The notes beneath the pieces are model-generated. The model had not been told where the DNA came from and did not search any database. It saw only the letters and a list, made by a program, of their open reading frames with translations. Both the position numbers and the translations under genes were made by a program. From NCBI GenBank assembly GCA_932294295.1, contig OW028575.1:39186253-39250252 (forward strand): a DNA stretch of 64,000 nt. Reading direction: 5' to 3'. Positions 10,513 to 22,924 of this stretch are shown here, in pieces (the stretch's first letter is position 1; every line of letters starts with the position of its first letter). The stretch comes from Alitta virens. Lineage: Eukaryota > Annelida > Polychaeta > Phyllodocida > Nereididae.

Positions 10513-12044
10513 CTAGTTTAAAGACTTCAATTTAGGGCAGTCTCTCTTAAAATGCCCAACCTCATCACAGTTGAAACACTTCCCTGGGCCCTTACGGCTC
10601 GAGGACTTAGCATTTCTGAACTGCTGACTGAGGGCTTTGACCTCATCAGCCAGGTTTTTGACCTGCTTTTCAAGGGCCGACTCATTGGGCTTCTCATGTA
10701 TTCGGACAGCTGCAGATACCTCAAGGGCCATCTTATCTTTCCTTCTTCTACAAATAGGTTAGTAAGCGCAAGCTCACCTTTTTCAGCTTCCATCTTAGGC
10801 CTTCTAACTGTGTTTGCAGCCGTTGCCTGCTGAAATTGAATGGCTTGATCAATGGCAGATTGAACCGTGCCTGGTTTATTGGCTTTCAGCCAGTCAAACA
10901 TATTATGAGACCCTGCAGTTTCCAAGAACCTGTCCCTGGCAATTCGTTCCTGTTCATCAGGTACAGTCAAGGGATGTGCTTTTCTCACAAGGTCAAATAA
11001 ATTATGTCCATATGTCTCAATGTCCATAGACAAGCCCCTTTTGACAGCTGCCAGTTGATCCCTACAGCCCTCTATGGATCTCTCATTATTAAAAACTGTC
11101 AACAGTCTTAAGAGCAAATCCTCATAGCGAGCAGGATAAGGCATCGTTTTCACACGGATTTTTGCATTGTCAGTGATAGAATTCCATAAATGGAACTTTC
11201 TATCTTCAGCATTCCAGCAATTATAATCTGCCACCCTTTCAAAGTCATCAACAAACTCAATAAAGGACACAGATAAGCCATCAAACACAGGTGCATGCAC
11301 TTCCCTTGAAGTTCTCTTCATGAACCTTTGACCTGCAGCATCTCTGTATGACGCAACAGGAGCCTCATAGGGGCTGTGAAAGGGCATGCAATCGCGATTT
11401 GTCCCCCTAATTAGGGATCCATTTCGCTCACTTGCTACAGGTGCAGTACTGTAATATGACCTATACGGTTTATTACCCTCTAGATGACCTCTATCATACA
11501 CAGAATCGAGTCTCTCAACCCCACTGCCTCTAATAGCAGACTGTTGGCTAGCATTACGCTCAGCCACACTGGGTCTATCTAAGGACTGCCATGTTTGTCT
11601 GTCTGCCTGGGAAATGTAAGGATCTCTACGTCTCCTTTCAGGTTCTTTGTTGAATGGACCATTCAACTGGACCTCTTCCTCCTCCCCAATATCAGACAAC
11701 ACGGGTCTATTCATCCACCTGTCAAAAAGGTCAGCAGTTGATCCAGGATGCCATAATGTAGCTGCTGAATCAGCTCTACTGTTGGGGGTCTCAGAGGCAT
11801 CATATGCTCTCCTAGACATAGGCGTCGATGACGTAACATCACGTTGCCATGCCCCTTCAGCAGATTCACTGCCCCTTCTTTCACCAGTGGAGACCCTATC
11901 AGAAATAACAGTCGCCTCAGAATAGACATGACTGTCAAAATCCTCAGGGTGCCTCAGAGCTTCCCTAGATCCAAGTGGACGGTAGACCATCCTATTTCTG
12001 AGAGACAAGTATGGAGATGACTGCTCCTCTTGTCGTTTGGCCAT
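10513..12044 (-). pseudogene. Gypsy Gag polyprotein (frameshifted before the zinc knuckle)
   Basis: A long minus-strand frame starts with Met at 12044 and runs to about 10740. It has a polar N-terminal third and a retrotransposon-Gag domain with FIEFVDDFERVADYNCW and WNSITDNAKIRVKTMP (around residues 245-300). A helical region rich in Gln/Ala follows. A frameshift near 10740 moves to the frame 10731-10513, which holds the CCHC knuckle CFNCDEVGHFKRDC close to the end. Gag would form the particle and bind element RNA. The start is the first Met, 111 bp inside the 5' LTR edge. Without the frameshift the protein would be about 500 residues, normal for the family. Confidence 0.85.
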
Positions 12045-12154
12045 TTTTGACTACTTGTCCCAAAACAGCACTTTGCTACTAAATAACAAATTCTGTAGCA
12101 CGCAAAACTAAACAACTGTGCCGTACGGCTCTCAAGTTGATCACTCTGTTTACA

Positions 12155-12443
12155 GATAACGGTTCTCGCTAAATATTGCAAGTTGACCATGGATTTAGAG
12201 TTTCATAGAACACCAGCCAAACCAACCAAGTAATAACACAGAAATACAGTTTAAAGGGTTTATTCCTAAACAGAACATTAACCACATATATACATAAACA
12301 GTACATACACTCAGACTAATAAAGCCCTGATGGTAGGAGAGAGGCGCTGCGAGCAGCTTGGCTGCTGCTGTCACTGCTGCTGCTGCTGCCCCCTAGTGGG
12401 AAATCATTTTTGCCTCAGCAGCCAGAGAGCCAGCATCTCTACA
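12155..12443 (-). repeat. 5' LTR of the Gypsy element
   Basis: It matches 2131-2545 with a few substitutions but lacks about 126 bp in the middle. It ends CATCTCTACA like the left LTR. The inner end is diverged (GATAACGG against TGTAATGG). The substitutions and the length difference show that the insertion is not recent. Confidence 0.85.
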
Positions 12444-12447
12444 GTAG

Positions 12448-13228
12448 CAGTAGTAGTACTTCTAGCATTTGTCACAAACAGTACAGTTGTTGTCAAAAAT
12501 TTGCATACACTTCAAGTGCACTTAATTTGTCACAATGCAGACCATTTTTGTCAGTTATTAAAACCTAATTAATTGAAAACATTTTGTTTCAATCAGATAC
12601 CTTCAAACCTTTTCACAAAATGCAGGATATTTGTTCAAATATCAAATAATTGATGGGTCAAAAGTGTGCATACACCTAAATTGATATGATCTTGTTGCAC
12701 AATATTCAGCCTGTTTACAGGGATGGATCCATGGGGGGGATGCACCCCCCCCCCCCGCCACCAGCCAAAAAAAAAAGTAAAAAACAGCAGTAAAAAAAGG
12801 TAAGTAAATGCCTGTTTAATAATAAGTCTGTCAGTCCAGCTAATCAGTTCAATCAGTCAGTTCAGTTAAGTCAGTCTGTCTGTCAGTCAGCACAACAGAA
12901 CATGACAGCTGACAAATAGTCAGTCATTTGTCATCAGTATTTTCCCCCAATAAATTAGGTCATTGTGTTCATTAAAATAAATTATAGATGATAAGATAGG
13001 TACAAATGAACTATTTAGAAAAAAACGGCATTGTTCTATCATGTATAGAAGCCAAGTAATTACCAGTTGAAGTTTTGCACTTTTCCAACGTCTTCAGGTG
13101 AGTTAAAGATGAACGTCTTTAGTTAAAGAAAGTCAGGTGAGAAGGCCAAGGCAAAAAGTGAGCAGTTTCTGAATATGGGCCAAGGCCAAAGGTCTAGGCC
13201 AAAGACAAAAAGCGTTTCTCATACGTGA
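12448..13228. other. Non-coding sequence with a C-run and TCAG-rich tract
   Basis: No gene seen. A GGGATGGATCC...C-run sequence at 12720-12760 resembles ends of small repeats seen elsewhere (60321, 46374). 12830-12890 is a degenerate TCAG/TCTG tract. Confidence 0.4.
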
Positions 13229-13440
13229 GACAACCCACGTGATTCATTTAGCGGGCTCAGTCAAGACATTGCTAAATGTAGCAATTTCAACTGAATAGAC
13301 AATCAAGTCTAATTGTTATCAAGAAGTCTAGTCATGCAAACCTTGCCTAGACCTATTAAAACATGTAACTCATGTAGCTAAGTGACAGCTCTATTCATTG
13401 ATCAAGTTCAATGAACTTTTGACAGCCAACAAATGAATAA
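13229..13440 (+). repeat. Dispersed repeat, inverted relative to 44405-44660
   Basis: ACAACCCACGTGATT, TCAAGTCTAATTGTTATCAAG, AGTCTAGTCA and TGACAGCTC occur in the same order here and on the minus strand at 44405-44660. The two are diverged copies of one repeat family in opposite orientation. No coding content. Confidence 0.65.
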
Positions 13441-13462
13441 CTTGAAGCAAATAATCTGTCAT

Positions 13463-14392
13463 GTGCTATGTGGCAGGTGTCGCCACCTGTTGTCAATGGC
13501 CGCTGTTCTATTCTGTTGCTTTAATGTTTGTGAAATTGATTTAAAAATATTATGTGATGATGCAATCATATGTCTGATGTTAAATATGATTATGTGGACA
13601 ATGAAAATGTTTTAGTTTAACTGGAAACATATGATGAAATTGTGCTATGTGCATTTACATTGACATTGGGTGCAAATGTCACCAATCAAATGATGCTATC
13701 TCATTAGCATACTATTCCTTGGTTTATAATACTTCAGACAAGTGTGCTTACACTTGCAAATTAAATCGGATGATTAATGATATATGAAACATTTTGTGAT
13801 GGAAAATTAATTAATAATGCCGTGATATGTCTGATGATAATTGTAACATAAAATGATTTGTCTGATGATAAATGAAATATGAAATATTTAATGATGGAAA
13901 AGGAATTAATAATGCTTGATATGTCTGATGATAAATAACGTAACATGAAATTATTTTGTGATGGACAATGAAAATGAAATAATAATGTGTCTGATTATCA
14001 ATGAAATATGAAATATCTTGTGATGGATAATGAATTAGTAATATCTTGATATGTCTGATTATAAATGTAACATGAAATGATTTTGTGATGGACAATGAAA
14101 ATGAAACAATAGTGCCTGTGCTATGTGGCAGGTGTCGCCACCTGTTGTCAATGGCCGCTGTTTTATTCTGTTGCTTTAATGTTTGTGAAATTGATTTAAA
14201 AATATTATGTGATGATGCAATCATATGTCTGATGTTAAATATGATTATGTGATGGACAATGAATGATTTAGTTTAACTAAACATATGATGAAAATTGTGC
14301 TATGTGCATTTACATTGACATTGGGTGCAAATGTCACCAATCAAATGATGCTATCTCATTAGCATACTATTCCTTGGTTTATAATACTTCAG
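13463..14392 (+). repeat. Direct repeat pair (~275 bp, spacing 655 bp) around an AT-rich minisatellite
   Basis: 13463-13738 and 14118-14392 share long blocks: GTGCTATGTGGCAGGTGTCG, TGTTGCTTTAATGTTTGTG and TAGCATACTATTCCTTGG. Between them are degenerate units of about 60-70 bp built on ATGTCTGATGATAAATG and GTGATGGACAATGAAAATGA. The pair lies directly upstream of the LINE ORF at 14578. It may be duplicated 5' UTR/promoter monomers of that LINE, or an older pair of LTR-like repeats. Confidence 0.75.
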
Positions 14393-14577
14393 TATATATA
14401 GTTCTATTGTTTAGTAATTTTTTATTTTATTTTATTTTCCTTCTGTAACAATGGCTGTATATGCTTTATTAATCTTTTCTACATTTCGTATAACATATGT
14501 TAATTCTTCTCTGACAGAAATCAATCAAATTTGCTACATTGCAGGACTTATTAATTTAACTAGGGTCATGATTCATC

Positions 14578-16975
14578 ATGACAGATAACTATCAATGTAA
14601 TATCTTAAATGATTATGGTGGGCTCAATAATAATTCATTGCTAAATATCCTTGATGCTGCAAATGTCGATGAGGGAGAACCTATTATATTTGAACACTCA
14701 AACTATATGGATAATGAGGCATTGATACATACCCTTAAAGAGAAAAATGACGTTATTAAAGTTTTAAGTTTAAATTGTCAAAGCATATTAGCTAAGTTTG
14801 ATCAGCTTAGTATTTATATTAGTTTATTACGGGAACAGGGTTGTTATTTTGATATGATCTGTCTCCAGGAGACGTGGTTAGATGATTTATTGGAAGTTAC
14901 TTCTCTGAATATTGAGGGTTACAAATTGATAAGTAAGTCCAGAACATGCAGTGCCCATGGTGGTCTAGCCATTTTCTTAAAACATGGCTACCAATATAGA
15001 AAATTGCTAACAAATGTAGAAAATTTTACCTCTTGGGAACATCAATTTTTAGAAACCCTAAGTAATTAACTTATCAACCTATAATAAAATTCTAAAGACA
15101 AACATACGATTGGCAAAACTTCAATATTATAATCAAACTTTTGAAAAATACAAAAAAGATATAAAAAACACTTGGATCACAATCAAAGAAATAATAAATC
15201 GAACAGTTGATAAAAAAAAATCTCCCTAATTATTTTAAGATAAATGGTAATATAATTTCTGATCCCCAACAAATAGCCAATAACTTCAATCTATATAATA
15301 ATAATATTGGCCCAACCTTAGCAAGAGATATTCAACCTCAAACTAATGATTTCAGAAATTATCTAGCAAATGCAATACCACAAAGACTTAGCTTTCAAGA
15401 AGTATCTGAGGAGTTTGTTCTCACTGTTATAAATAAGCTTCCAGCAAAAACAAGTTGCGGAATAGATGGATTATCCATGCATTTTGTTAAGGAAATCAAA
15501 GATATCATTAACTACCATAATTAATCAGTGTTTAAATACAGGTATGTTCCCGAATAAACTAAAAATAGCTAGGATTGTTTCAGTACATAAAAAAGATGAT
15601 AGTTCAGTTATAGATAATTATAGGCCTATATCTGTGTTGCCAGCTCTTTCTAAAATATTTGAAAAAATAATGCACATGCAACTAAACAGTTATTTTAAAT
15701 CCTTAAATCTGATTTATCCGAGTCAATATGGATTTAGAGAAAACCATAGTACAGAATATGCAGCCATAGAAAATATTGACCGAGTTATTGAATGCCTAGA
15801 AGATAAAAAATGTCACTTGAACATATTTCTGGATCTGTCTAAGGCATTTGATACATTAGACCATACAATATTATTACAAAAATTTCTCCATTATGGAATA
15901 ACTGGTAATGCCTATAAACTTTGTGAGTCCTATCTGACAAAAAGAAAACAAAATGTGGAGTTTAATGGTTGCAAATCTGAGTTACTATCCATCAAGACCG
16001 GTGTGCCACAAGGCTCTATACTAGGACCCCTTTTTTCCTTATCTATGTGAATGACTTTAACAGATCTACAAATGTGTTCAAATTCATCATGTATGCAGAT
16101 GACACAACACTATTAGCAACTCTCTCGACAGTGAACCAAGATATATTATACAACCGGTCAATTCATTTGAATAATGAGCTCATGCATATCAGTAATTGGT
16201 TAAAGGTAAATAAGCTGTCTCTGAATGTCTCAAAAACTAAATATATAATCTTTCACACCAAAAATAAATACATTCCTGATATACAGTTATATTTGGATGG
16301 TGATAGACTAGAAAGAGTGGGAAGTTTTGATTTCCTGGGTATTACAATAGATGAAAGTCTAACATGGAATGATCATATATGTAAGATCCAAAAGAAAATA
16401 TCAAAAATTCTTGGGGTTATGAATCGCGTTCAATGGTTTCTTCCAACTGAAACATTACTTGTAATATATAATTCTCTTGTCTTATCACATTTACTTTATG
16501 GTGTTTTACTTTGGGGATTAAATCAAATAGGTTAATGAAACTGCAAAAAAGAGCGATAAGAATAATCACAAAAAGCAAGTATAATTCCCATACAAATCCA
16601 CTCTTCAAACAACTTAGTTTATTAAAATTAGATGATATCTTGCATTTACAGGAGTGGAAATTTTACCACAGATTAAATAACCAAAATCTACCACACTACT
16701 TTCAGCAGTTTAATTTTCCCCGGCAGTTAGATATTCATCCCTATCCAACAAGAGACAGACATCTGTTAGTAATCCCCTGGCTCAGGTACCAACTGTCAAA
16801 AAGCTCAATTAAAAATAGATTACCACAACTAATTAATCAAGCACCAAAAATTATCATAGATAAAATGAGCACACATAGTCTTTATGGTTTATCATTCTAT
16901 CTAAAAAGGGTATATATCAATGCCTATCAAACAGACTGTACTAATCCAAACTGTTATGTATGCAGTACAAGGTAG
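14578..16975 (+). pseudogene. CR1/Jockey-group LINE: endonuclease remnant and reverse transcriptase
   Basis: 14578-15069 begins an apurinic-endonuclease domain (VLSLNCQSILAKFDQ, ICLQETWLDD) but stops after about 160 residues. Most of the endonuclease is deleted before the RT linker starts near 15150. Frames 15207-15524, 15466-16050, 16047-16535 and 16511-16975 together make the RT: DNYRPISVLPALSKIFEK, FLDLSKAFDTLDH, GVPQGSILGP, the catalytic YADDTTL, then thumb and C-terminal regions ending with a Cys-x4-Cys-x2-Cys cluster. At least three frame changes separate the pieces. The protein would copy element RNA at a nicked target. The order and motifs fit the CR1/Jockey group. The exact clade is uncertain. 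Confidence 0.85.
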
Positions 16976-17232
16976 CCCATCAGCGAACATGTGATTAAAA
17001 CAAATTAATGAATATATAGATAATAATTTGGTATTGTCCTGCTTGTAGCACTTGCAACCCTTACAACTATTTTCCTTTCATTAGTATATTATAACACCAA
17101 ATGGCTCATAGGTGGCATGCACGTCAGCGGCTTTTGGCCTTAGTGAATGTCTCCTATGACCATAATATAACCAGTTTTCCTTGATTATTTTTGTTTGTGT
17201 AAATTGTAAGTTTATGGTCAAAATAAATACTA

Positions 17233-17302
<70 letters not shown>

Positions 17303-17303
17303 A

Positions 17304-17366
<63 letters not shown>

Positions 17367-17371
17367 AGTCT

Positions 17372-17402
<31 letters not shown>

Positions 17403-17433
17403 AGTCAGTCAGTCAGTCAGTCAGTCAGTCAGT
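16976..17433 (+). repeat. LINE 3' UTR and (TCTG)n/(TCAG)n tail
   Basis: After the ORF, about 250 bp of untranslated sequence ends GTCAAAATAAATACTATC. It runs straight into a TCTG array from 17232 that changes to TCAG after about 17385 and stops at 17433. Many LINEs of this group end in short tandem repeats instead of poly(A), so the microsatellite is probably the element's 3' terminus. Confidence 0.7.
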
Positions 17434-18186
17434 CATAAAAGTATCACACTGGCTTCCACACCTCACTAATTGTCTAATTCAATATAAATTCATGCCAGAG
17501 ATACTCTCAATGTGGTCACAAGCCATTTCTCCATGTTCTCAATGCAATTCAATGCAATACAATGAAATACAATTCAAGGTAATTCAATGTAATATGCTAA
17601 TCCTCATGTTTTATAGCTCACATGGACCAATCAGTGATAATATATATGTAATGCATTAATGCACATTGATATTTGACAAAAACAGCACTACAAGGCTAAA
17701 CCAAGTTTGATACATAAGCATGACATTAGCCAGCCACCCATGTACAAAAAAAAAATATTAAAGCCACATTATTAACAAATAAAATACCCAATGAATGTGG
17801 CATCAGCCACTGGGGTCCAAAAATGGAAAATAAGTTTGTGCCAAAAAGCAAAAACTGCAGATCTCTTCAGTTTCCATTGAACAGTCTCTTATCAATTAAG
17901 GCAAGACTTCAAAGGCCAAAAAATGGTACTGTACAATGAAAGAAATGCATATAATGTGCAGAATTATACAGTGAAGAATATTCAAAGCTTTATTAATACA
18001 TTATCATATAGTGTAACCATAACCAATCAAGAAATTCAACTCATTGCACACACAAAGCACGGGGTCAGGGAATGGCCATGCTGCATGGCTCTGCCCCCCT
18101 CCCCCCTTCAAAGACTAAATATGCCAGTTTTAAAGCCAAATTAATTTAAATTCAGAATGCTGATAATTTCAAGTGCATGTGAGTGC
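17434..18186. repeat. Non-coding sequence with a dispersed repeat copy (17811-17990)
   Basis: 17811-17990 matches 32636-32815 in the same orientation: GCAAAAACTGCAGATC, CATTGAACAGTCT/CATTGAAATAACAGTC, GACAAGACTTCAAA, ACAGTGAAGAATAT. It is a diverged dispersed repeat of at least 165 bp. The rest (CAAT-rich pentamers at 17530-17590) has no gene. Confidence 0.6.
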
Positions 18187-18195
18187 ACAATAGGT

Positions 18196-19280
18196 AGATC
18201 AGTGAAGTTGGCTACCCGAACCCAGCTACCTGACAGCTACCTGGCAGCTACCCGAACTTTCCATGTATATAACTCAAAAACAGTTTTTGCGCCAAAAGAT
18301 ACTAAGGGCAAAGGTTTACGTTGTAGAAAATTTTCGGAATTTTCCGAGCACGTCTGAGATGTGATAAATCAAAATAATTGAAAAAATGACGTTTTTTACC
18401 GTAATGCAAATGGTAGCTTTTTGGAGTGTCCAGTTGAGAAAGTGCCGGTAGAAAACAAAAATTAACTTTTGTGTCTAACTTTTAGCATAGACAAAACTAG
18501 TCTTTACAACCCTTAAAGGGGTCAAATTCATTGGTACTTTGGGTAGCTGCCAGGTAGCTGGAATTTGGCTCGCCTCTTTTTTGCCACCCTCTCATAAATG
18601 GTTTCACGGATCTTTACCGTTTTTGACACAAAGATACATTCGGCATAGGTCTACATTTTAGAATTTTTCCAGAATTTTCCGAAGCGTTACGGCTCTGAAA
18701 TATAAAAAAAAATCAAAAACAACCTCTTTTGCCGTAGCTGCGATTGTAAATTTACCGGTTGACCGGTTGGGACAGTACTGGTAAAAAACCAAAAATTAAC
18801 TTTTGTATCTAACTTTTGCAATATGTAAAACTGACCCGTGCAGCTGTTAAGTGGGTGTAATTAGGCCTTAGATTCGGGTAGCTGCCAGGTAGCTAGCTTC
18901 GCTATCGCATATTCCTCGAAAACGGTCAAACGTGATTTTTCTGTTTTTGCGCCAAAAGATACTTAGGGCAAAGGTTTACTAGAATTTTTTCGGAATTTTC
19001 CGAGCACGTCTAAGATGTGATAAATCAAAAAAAATGAAAAAATGTCGTTTTTTACCGTAACGCAAACGGTAGCTTTTTGGAGTTTCTGGTTGAGAAAGCG
19101 CCGGTAGAAAACAAAAATTAACTTTTGTGTCTAACTTTTAGCGTACACAGAACTGGTCCACTCCACTCTCTTTCATATTCATACTCTGGTTAATATATTT
19201 TTCCATCTTGATGCATTGTGTAGTTCTGCAGTCACTGTAAGTAAAGAAGTTTTTGTGACAGCTATTTTCACAGATCTAAA
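18196..19280 (+). repeat. Left long terminal inverted repeat
   Basis: The outer 80 bp is built from GCTACC-x-GACAGCTACC units. Inside, a block with TTTTTGCGCCAAAAGATACT, CCGAGCACGTCT and TAGCTTTTTGGAGT occurs twice, offset 662 bp (18281 and 18943), so the arm itself contains a direct duplication. The arms differ by small indels. Confidence 0.85.
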
Positions 19281-21475
19281 TCTAAACAATTTTTATCATT
19301 TTAAGCATAGTCTGATTGATGGAAGTAAAAAGTTATAGATAGATAGCATTTCCCGCCATTTTCGGAGGGCTGCATCTTGCAGCTAGAAGCTCTTCTGATG
19401 ATTCAAGTCAATGTGATCGGCGAATAATGCCAGCGTAGGATACAATTACAGCCCAAAAACACTGAGAAGCTGTCGCACAGCTATGTATGCCTACATACTA
19501 AGCCACAATGCCATACTCCCCCGGTAACTTTTGCTTTCATCTGGAAACCAAAATGTTGACAAGGACATCATGGACATCACAAACTGAGAACAAAAGTTCT
19601 TTCCCCCTTTCATACAATAATTCATACTCAATTTATACCCATAGACTCATTTAATCTTCAAGAGTATTTGTCCATTTTGTGAAAGTCATTAGAATTACAA
19701 CACAGAGGAAAACAAATCCAAACAATTAGGATATTTTCATGCTTTTTGTGAAGCAATCTACAGAGGTGAGTATGAAGAGCTCCTGCATAAACTTCAGGGT
19801 TAGGTAAAAATGCAAATCTACTTGCATTTGCATTTACAAATACCGCATTTGCATTGCATTTAAATGTTTTCGTTCAAATCTCACTACATTTGCATATGCA
19901 CTTGCAAACATTTGCATTTTTTAAACTGAATATTTACATTTGAATTTGATTTTAAAACATTTGCATTTTTTCAAATGTCTTTCTAAATGCTAGTTTGGGT
20001 AAGACTTGAAAATAAGCACATACTAATATTCTAAGTTATAATTAATTACTTGTAATATAACTTACACAGATTTAAAACTTCACACAGTAGATAGTTCATT
20101 ACAAATTGATAAACAATTATTAGCTAAAAAGTCTTCACAAAAGAATGAAAATGTGGCATTTTTTGTATAGGTTAATGTTGCTCAAATTGTCAATTACTCA
20201 ATCAATAAGAGTTGTATATACATCAAGTTTCTTATATTATTATCTGCTATTAAAGTTCGCATTGAAACACTTTGAGGTATTTTTTTAGTACACATCATGT
20301 CAGACATTTACACCATGGTGTCTTGTGTTACCTATTTGATAAGCTGTCCAATGTATTGATAATCTCTTTTCTAATATCATTTATCTTATCTCATTTTAAA
20401 TGATGCATTTTATCTGATTTTTACGGTGGCTGGGATAGGACATGCACTTTTTATTTTTTATTCATTCTCACGAAATAGTATTTCGTGCAGTATTTTGTTA
20501 TAACGACATAGTATTTCGTTATAATGAATTATTAATTCGTTCAAACAAAATACTTATTTTGTTTGGACGAAATTTTAGTCCCTACAAGATCCTTACAAGA
20601 TCCAAGAAGTGCTGACACTGGTATTCCAGTGAACCCATCAAAGTTACCTTCTTTTTAACAGAATAAGACACAAGAAAAATGCACACTGTTAATTTAGTAA
20701 TGGCTTGGAGAAATTAGATCAGGAGAGAACACTGGGGTACATCAAAGGTAGAATCAGACTGCCCCCCCCCCTCCTCCCAACCCCCACCAAACATTTCTGG
20801 ACCCATCCCTGCAGTTTCGTTAAGTGCATTTGATTGAAAACCTATTTCTGGTCATGCTCTTCTGTTGGAAGGCAGTGATATTGTGATACTGAGGCCTATC
20901 TGTCTGTCTATCTATCTATCTGGGTTGTAGATAAATTAGGTTATCCCCTACCGAAGGGAAGGGGTGTAGCCACATAGGGGGGGGGGAGGCGATATGGGGT
21001 CAGATCCCCCCCTACTCCCACCCCACCCCAAGGCCCTTTAGAAGTTGGAATGAAAAATTTGAGAATTTCACCTCTGCAGCGTGTTAAGCCCAAATTATAT
21101 ACTATTTAATGTTATTATTTAGTTAGTGTGGACTTAAATAGTGTTATAAGTTTCTTTTTCTTTTCAAAATTTTTTTAAGAGCTAAACCTCTCCAAAATGT
21201 CAGCTCTGGATGTGACCCTCCCAAGGGAGTTCCACCACTAGTCAAATGACTTTGATTTCATGACTTACATTATGTAGGCCTATAAGCATGCACTCCCCTC
21301 TTGTCTTATAGCTGCAGCCAATTTATTTTTTCGATTTAATAACCTGGTATCCTGTTTGTCATCTTTTTCTACTTGTTGTGGTGTAGGCTAGCATATTGTT
21401 ACGAGCTTCTGCAAATACAGTGTGATCCAGCTAATATATGTATGCAGATAAAACTATCATATAGTGTGCTTGATA

Positions 21476-21554
21476 GGATAGGATAGGATAGGATAGGATA
21501 GGATAGGATAGGATAGGATAGCATAGCATAGGATAGGATAGGATAGGATAGGAT
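21476..21554. repeat. (GGATA)n microsatellite
   Basis: About fifteen GGATA pentamers with one GCATAGCATA interruption. Confidence 0.95.
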
Positions 21555-21716
21555 GCTTTTTCCCCTATTCCAGGCAATCTTCATGTGCAACTTCTCAGCT
21601 GAATGGCATTTGGAGATGTTCCCTTGTACTTGGTAAGTGCATGGGTCTCCCTCTCTTTCAGTTGATCAATCAACCCTTGTGAGTGGGAAAGAAGGGCTGC
21701 ACTAAGTGCACTTTCT

Positions 21717-21717
21717 G

Positions 21718-21772
<55 letters not shown>

Positions 21773-21774
21773 CC

Positions 21775-21807
<33 letters not shown>

Positions 21808-21898
21808 ATATATATATCTTTATCAGTCAATCAATCAATCAACCTACCTATCTATCTATCCATCTATCCATCTATCTATCTATCTATCTGTCTATCTG
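21717..21898. repeat. (CTAT)n / (TA)n compound microsatellite
   Basis: CTAT tetramers run from 21717 to about 21772, followed by TATATA, TCAATCAA and then CTAT again. The apparent Tyr-Leu-Ser-Ile open frames here are repeat translations, not genes. Confidence 0.95.
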
Positions 21899-22924
21899 CC
21901 TTGGTATTAGAAACTTGTACAATGTGTTATATATGTTATTCTATCATTGACTGTTGAATGCAGGTCAACTTATTTAGACTGAGTAATTCTTCTGGCCATA
22001 TATCAGCAACAGTTTAATTTTAATGTATTTCGTGAGTACGAAATACTATTTCGTTCTCACAAAATAAAAAATAAAAAGTGCATGTCTTATCTCAGCCATT
22101 GTAGATTTTAACTATTTTATGGTATGTTTTGATGCAATTTCTCTCTGTACAAAGAGGTTAAATAACTACTATTAAAATTATAATTCTTAAGCTATTTTTT
22201 CAAAGGTCAATTAAGTCATGCTAAATCTGAACACAATAGAGATGAGGAATTTCCCTTCTACTGACTGTCACCCTTTCTTATGTAATTCCTAACAATAGGG
22301 GCTCAACAAAACAGTACATTTAATTGACTATTGTTGACCTAGAAAATGTCCTAGATTTAGACCTCTATTTTGCCAAACATGTGGTCTTTGGTTAATCACC
22401 CAGTGAAACTGAGTAAAATATCAGGTGTAATACTTGAATACTACACAACAATTAAATATTGTTAAACATTACCTAAACATAACATTTTTGTTCACTGCAA
22501 AATTGGCATTTATTAATGAATGAGTGAGAATATTACATAAGCATCTTTACCACAATGATTTGATTATAGAGGGACAATACAGTAATATAAAACAGTGGAA
22601 ATTCCTAATCATCACTATATTTGGCCACTTCCATTTTTAAATCTTTAATTTAAAAATAATAGTTATATATCTTGATACCTTTTTTTAGGTGTATTACATT
22701 TGAAAAAAAGCAAATGCATTTGCATTTAAATGTGTTTCTAAAAGTACATATTTGCATTCTATAATTAAGATGATGAAAATGATTTAGAATTTTTAAGATA
22801 CCAAAGGTAGCAGTTACCAAATGCATCCACCAGGGGAGCTAAAGTCTTATGCATCAGATCAAATTTGGCTTTTCTTACTTTTCACACTAAAGAAAATCCA
22901 GAAAATAAATAAATTTTCATTTTG

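Larger units (their letters stand above)
2127..12447 (-). mobile_element. Ty3/Gypsy-type LTR retrotransposon, defective and internally rearranged
   Basis: Similar sequences at 2131-2545 and 12155-12443 flank Gag, retropepsin and integrase reading frames, all on the minus strand, so the right copy is the 5' LTR. The bases GTAG occur just outside both LTRs (2127-2130 and 12444-12447) and can be read as a 4-bp target-site duplication. Gene order is Gag, protease, (RT-RNase H missing), integrase, which is the Ty3/Gypsy order. A purine-rich AAGATGGGGA tract, read on the minus strand, precedes the 3' LTR and is a candidate polypurine tract. About 5.7 kb between integrase and the 3' LTR is not normal element body. 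It holds a tandem duplication and a MITE. Frameshifts and stops show the copy is dead. Confidence 0.85.
20427..22100. mobile_element. Nested ~1.67-kb TIR element (hAT-like ends)
   Basis: GGTGGCTGGGATAGGACATG at 20427 is matched in reverse at 22063-22100. The inverted match continues through CACTTTTTATTTTTTATT and the AATAGTATTTCGT palindromes. GATTTT lies outside both ends and could be part of an 8-bp target duplication, but it is imperfect. No transposase is seen. The interior is low-complexity and microsatellite DNA. Confidence 0.55.

Noticed and set aside
17181..17438. Open frame of Val-Cys-Leu-Ser and Val-Ser-Gln-Ser repeats
   Set aside because: It is a translation of the (TCTG)n/(TCAG)n microsatellite at the LINE tail.
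21683..21957. Tyr-Leu-Ser-Ile rich open frames
   Set aside because: Translations of (CTAT)n and (TA)n repeats.
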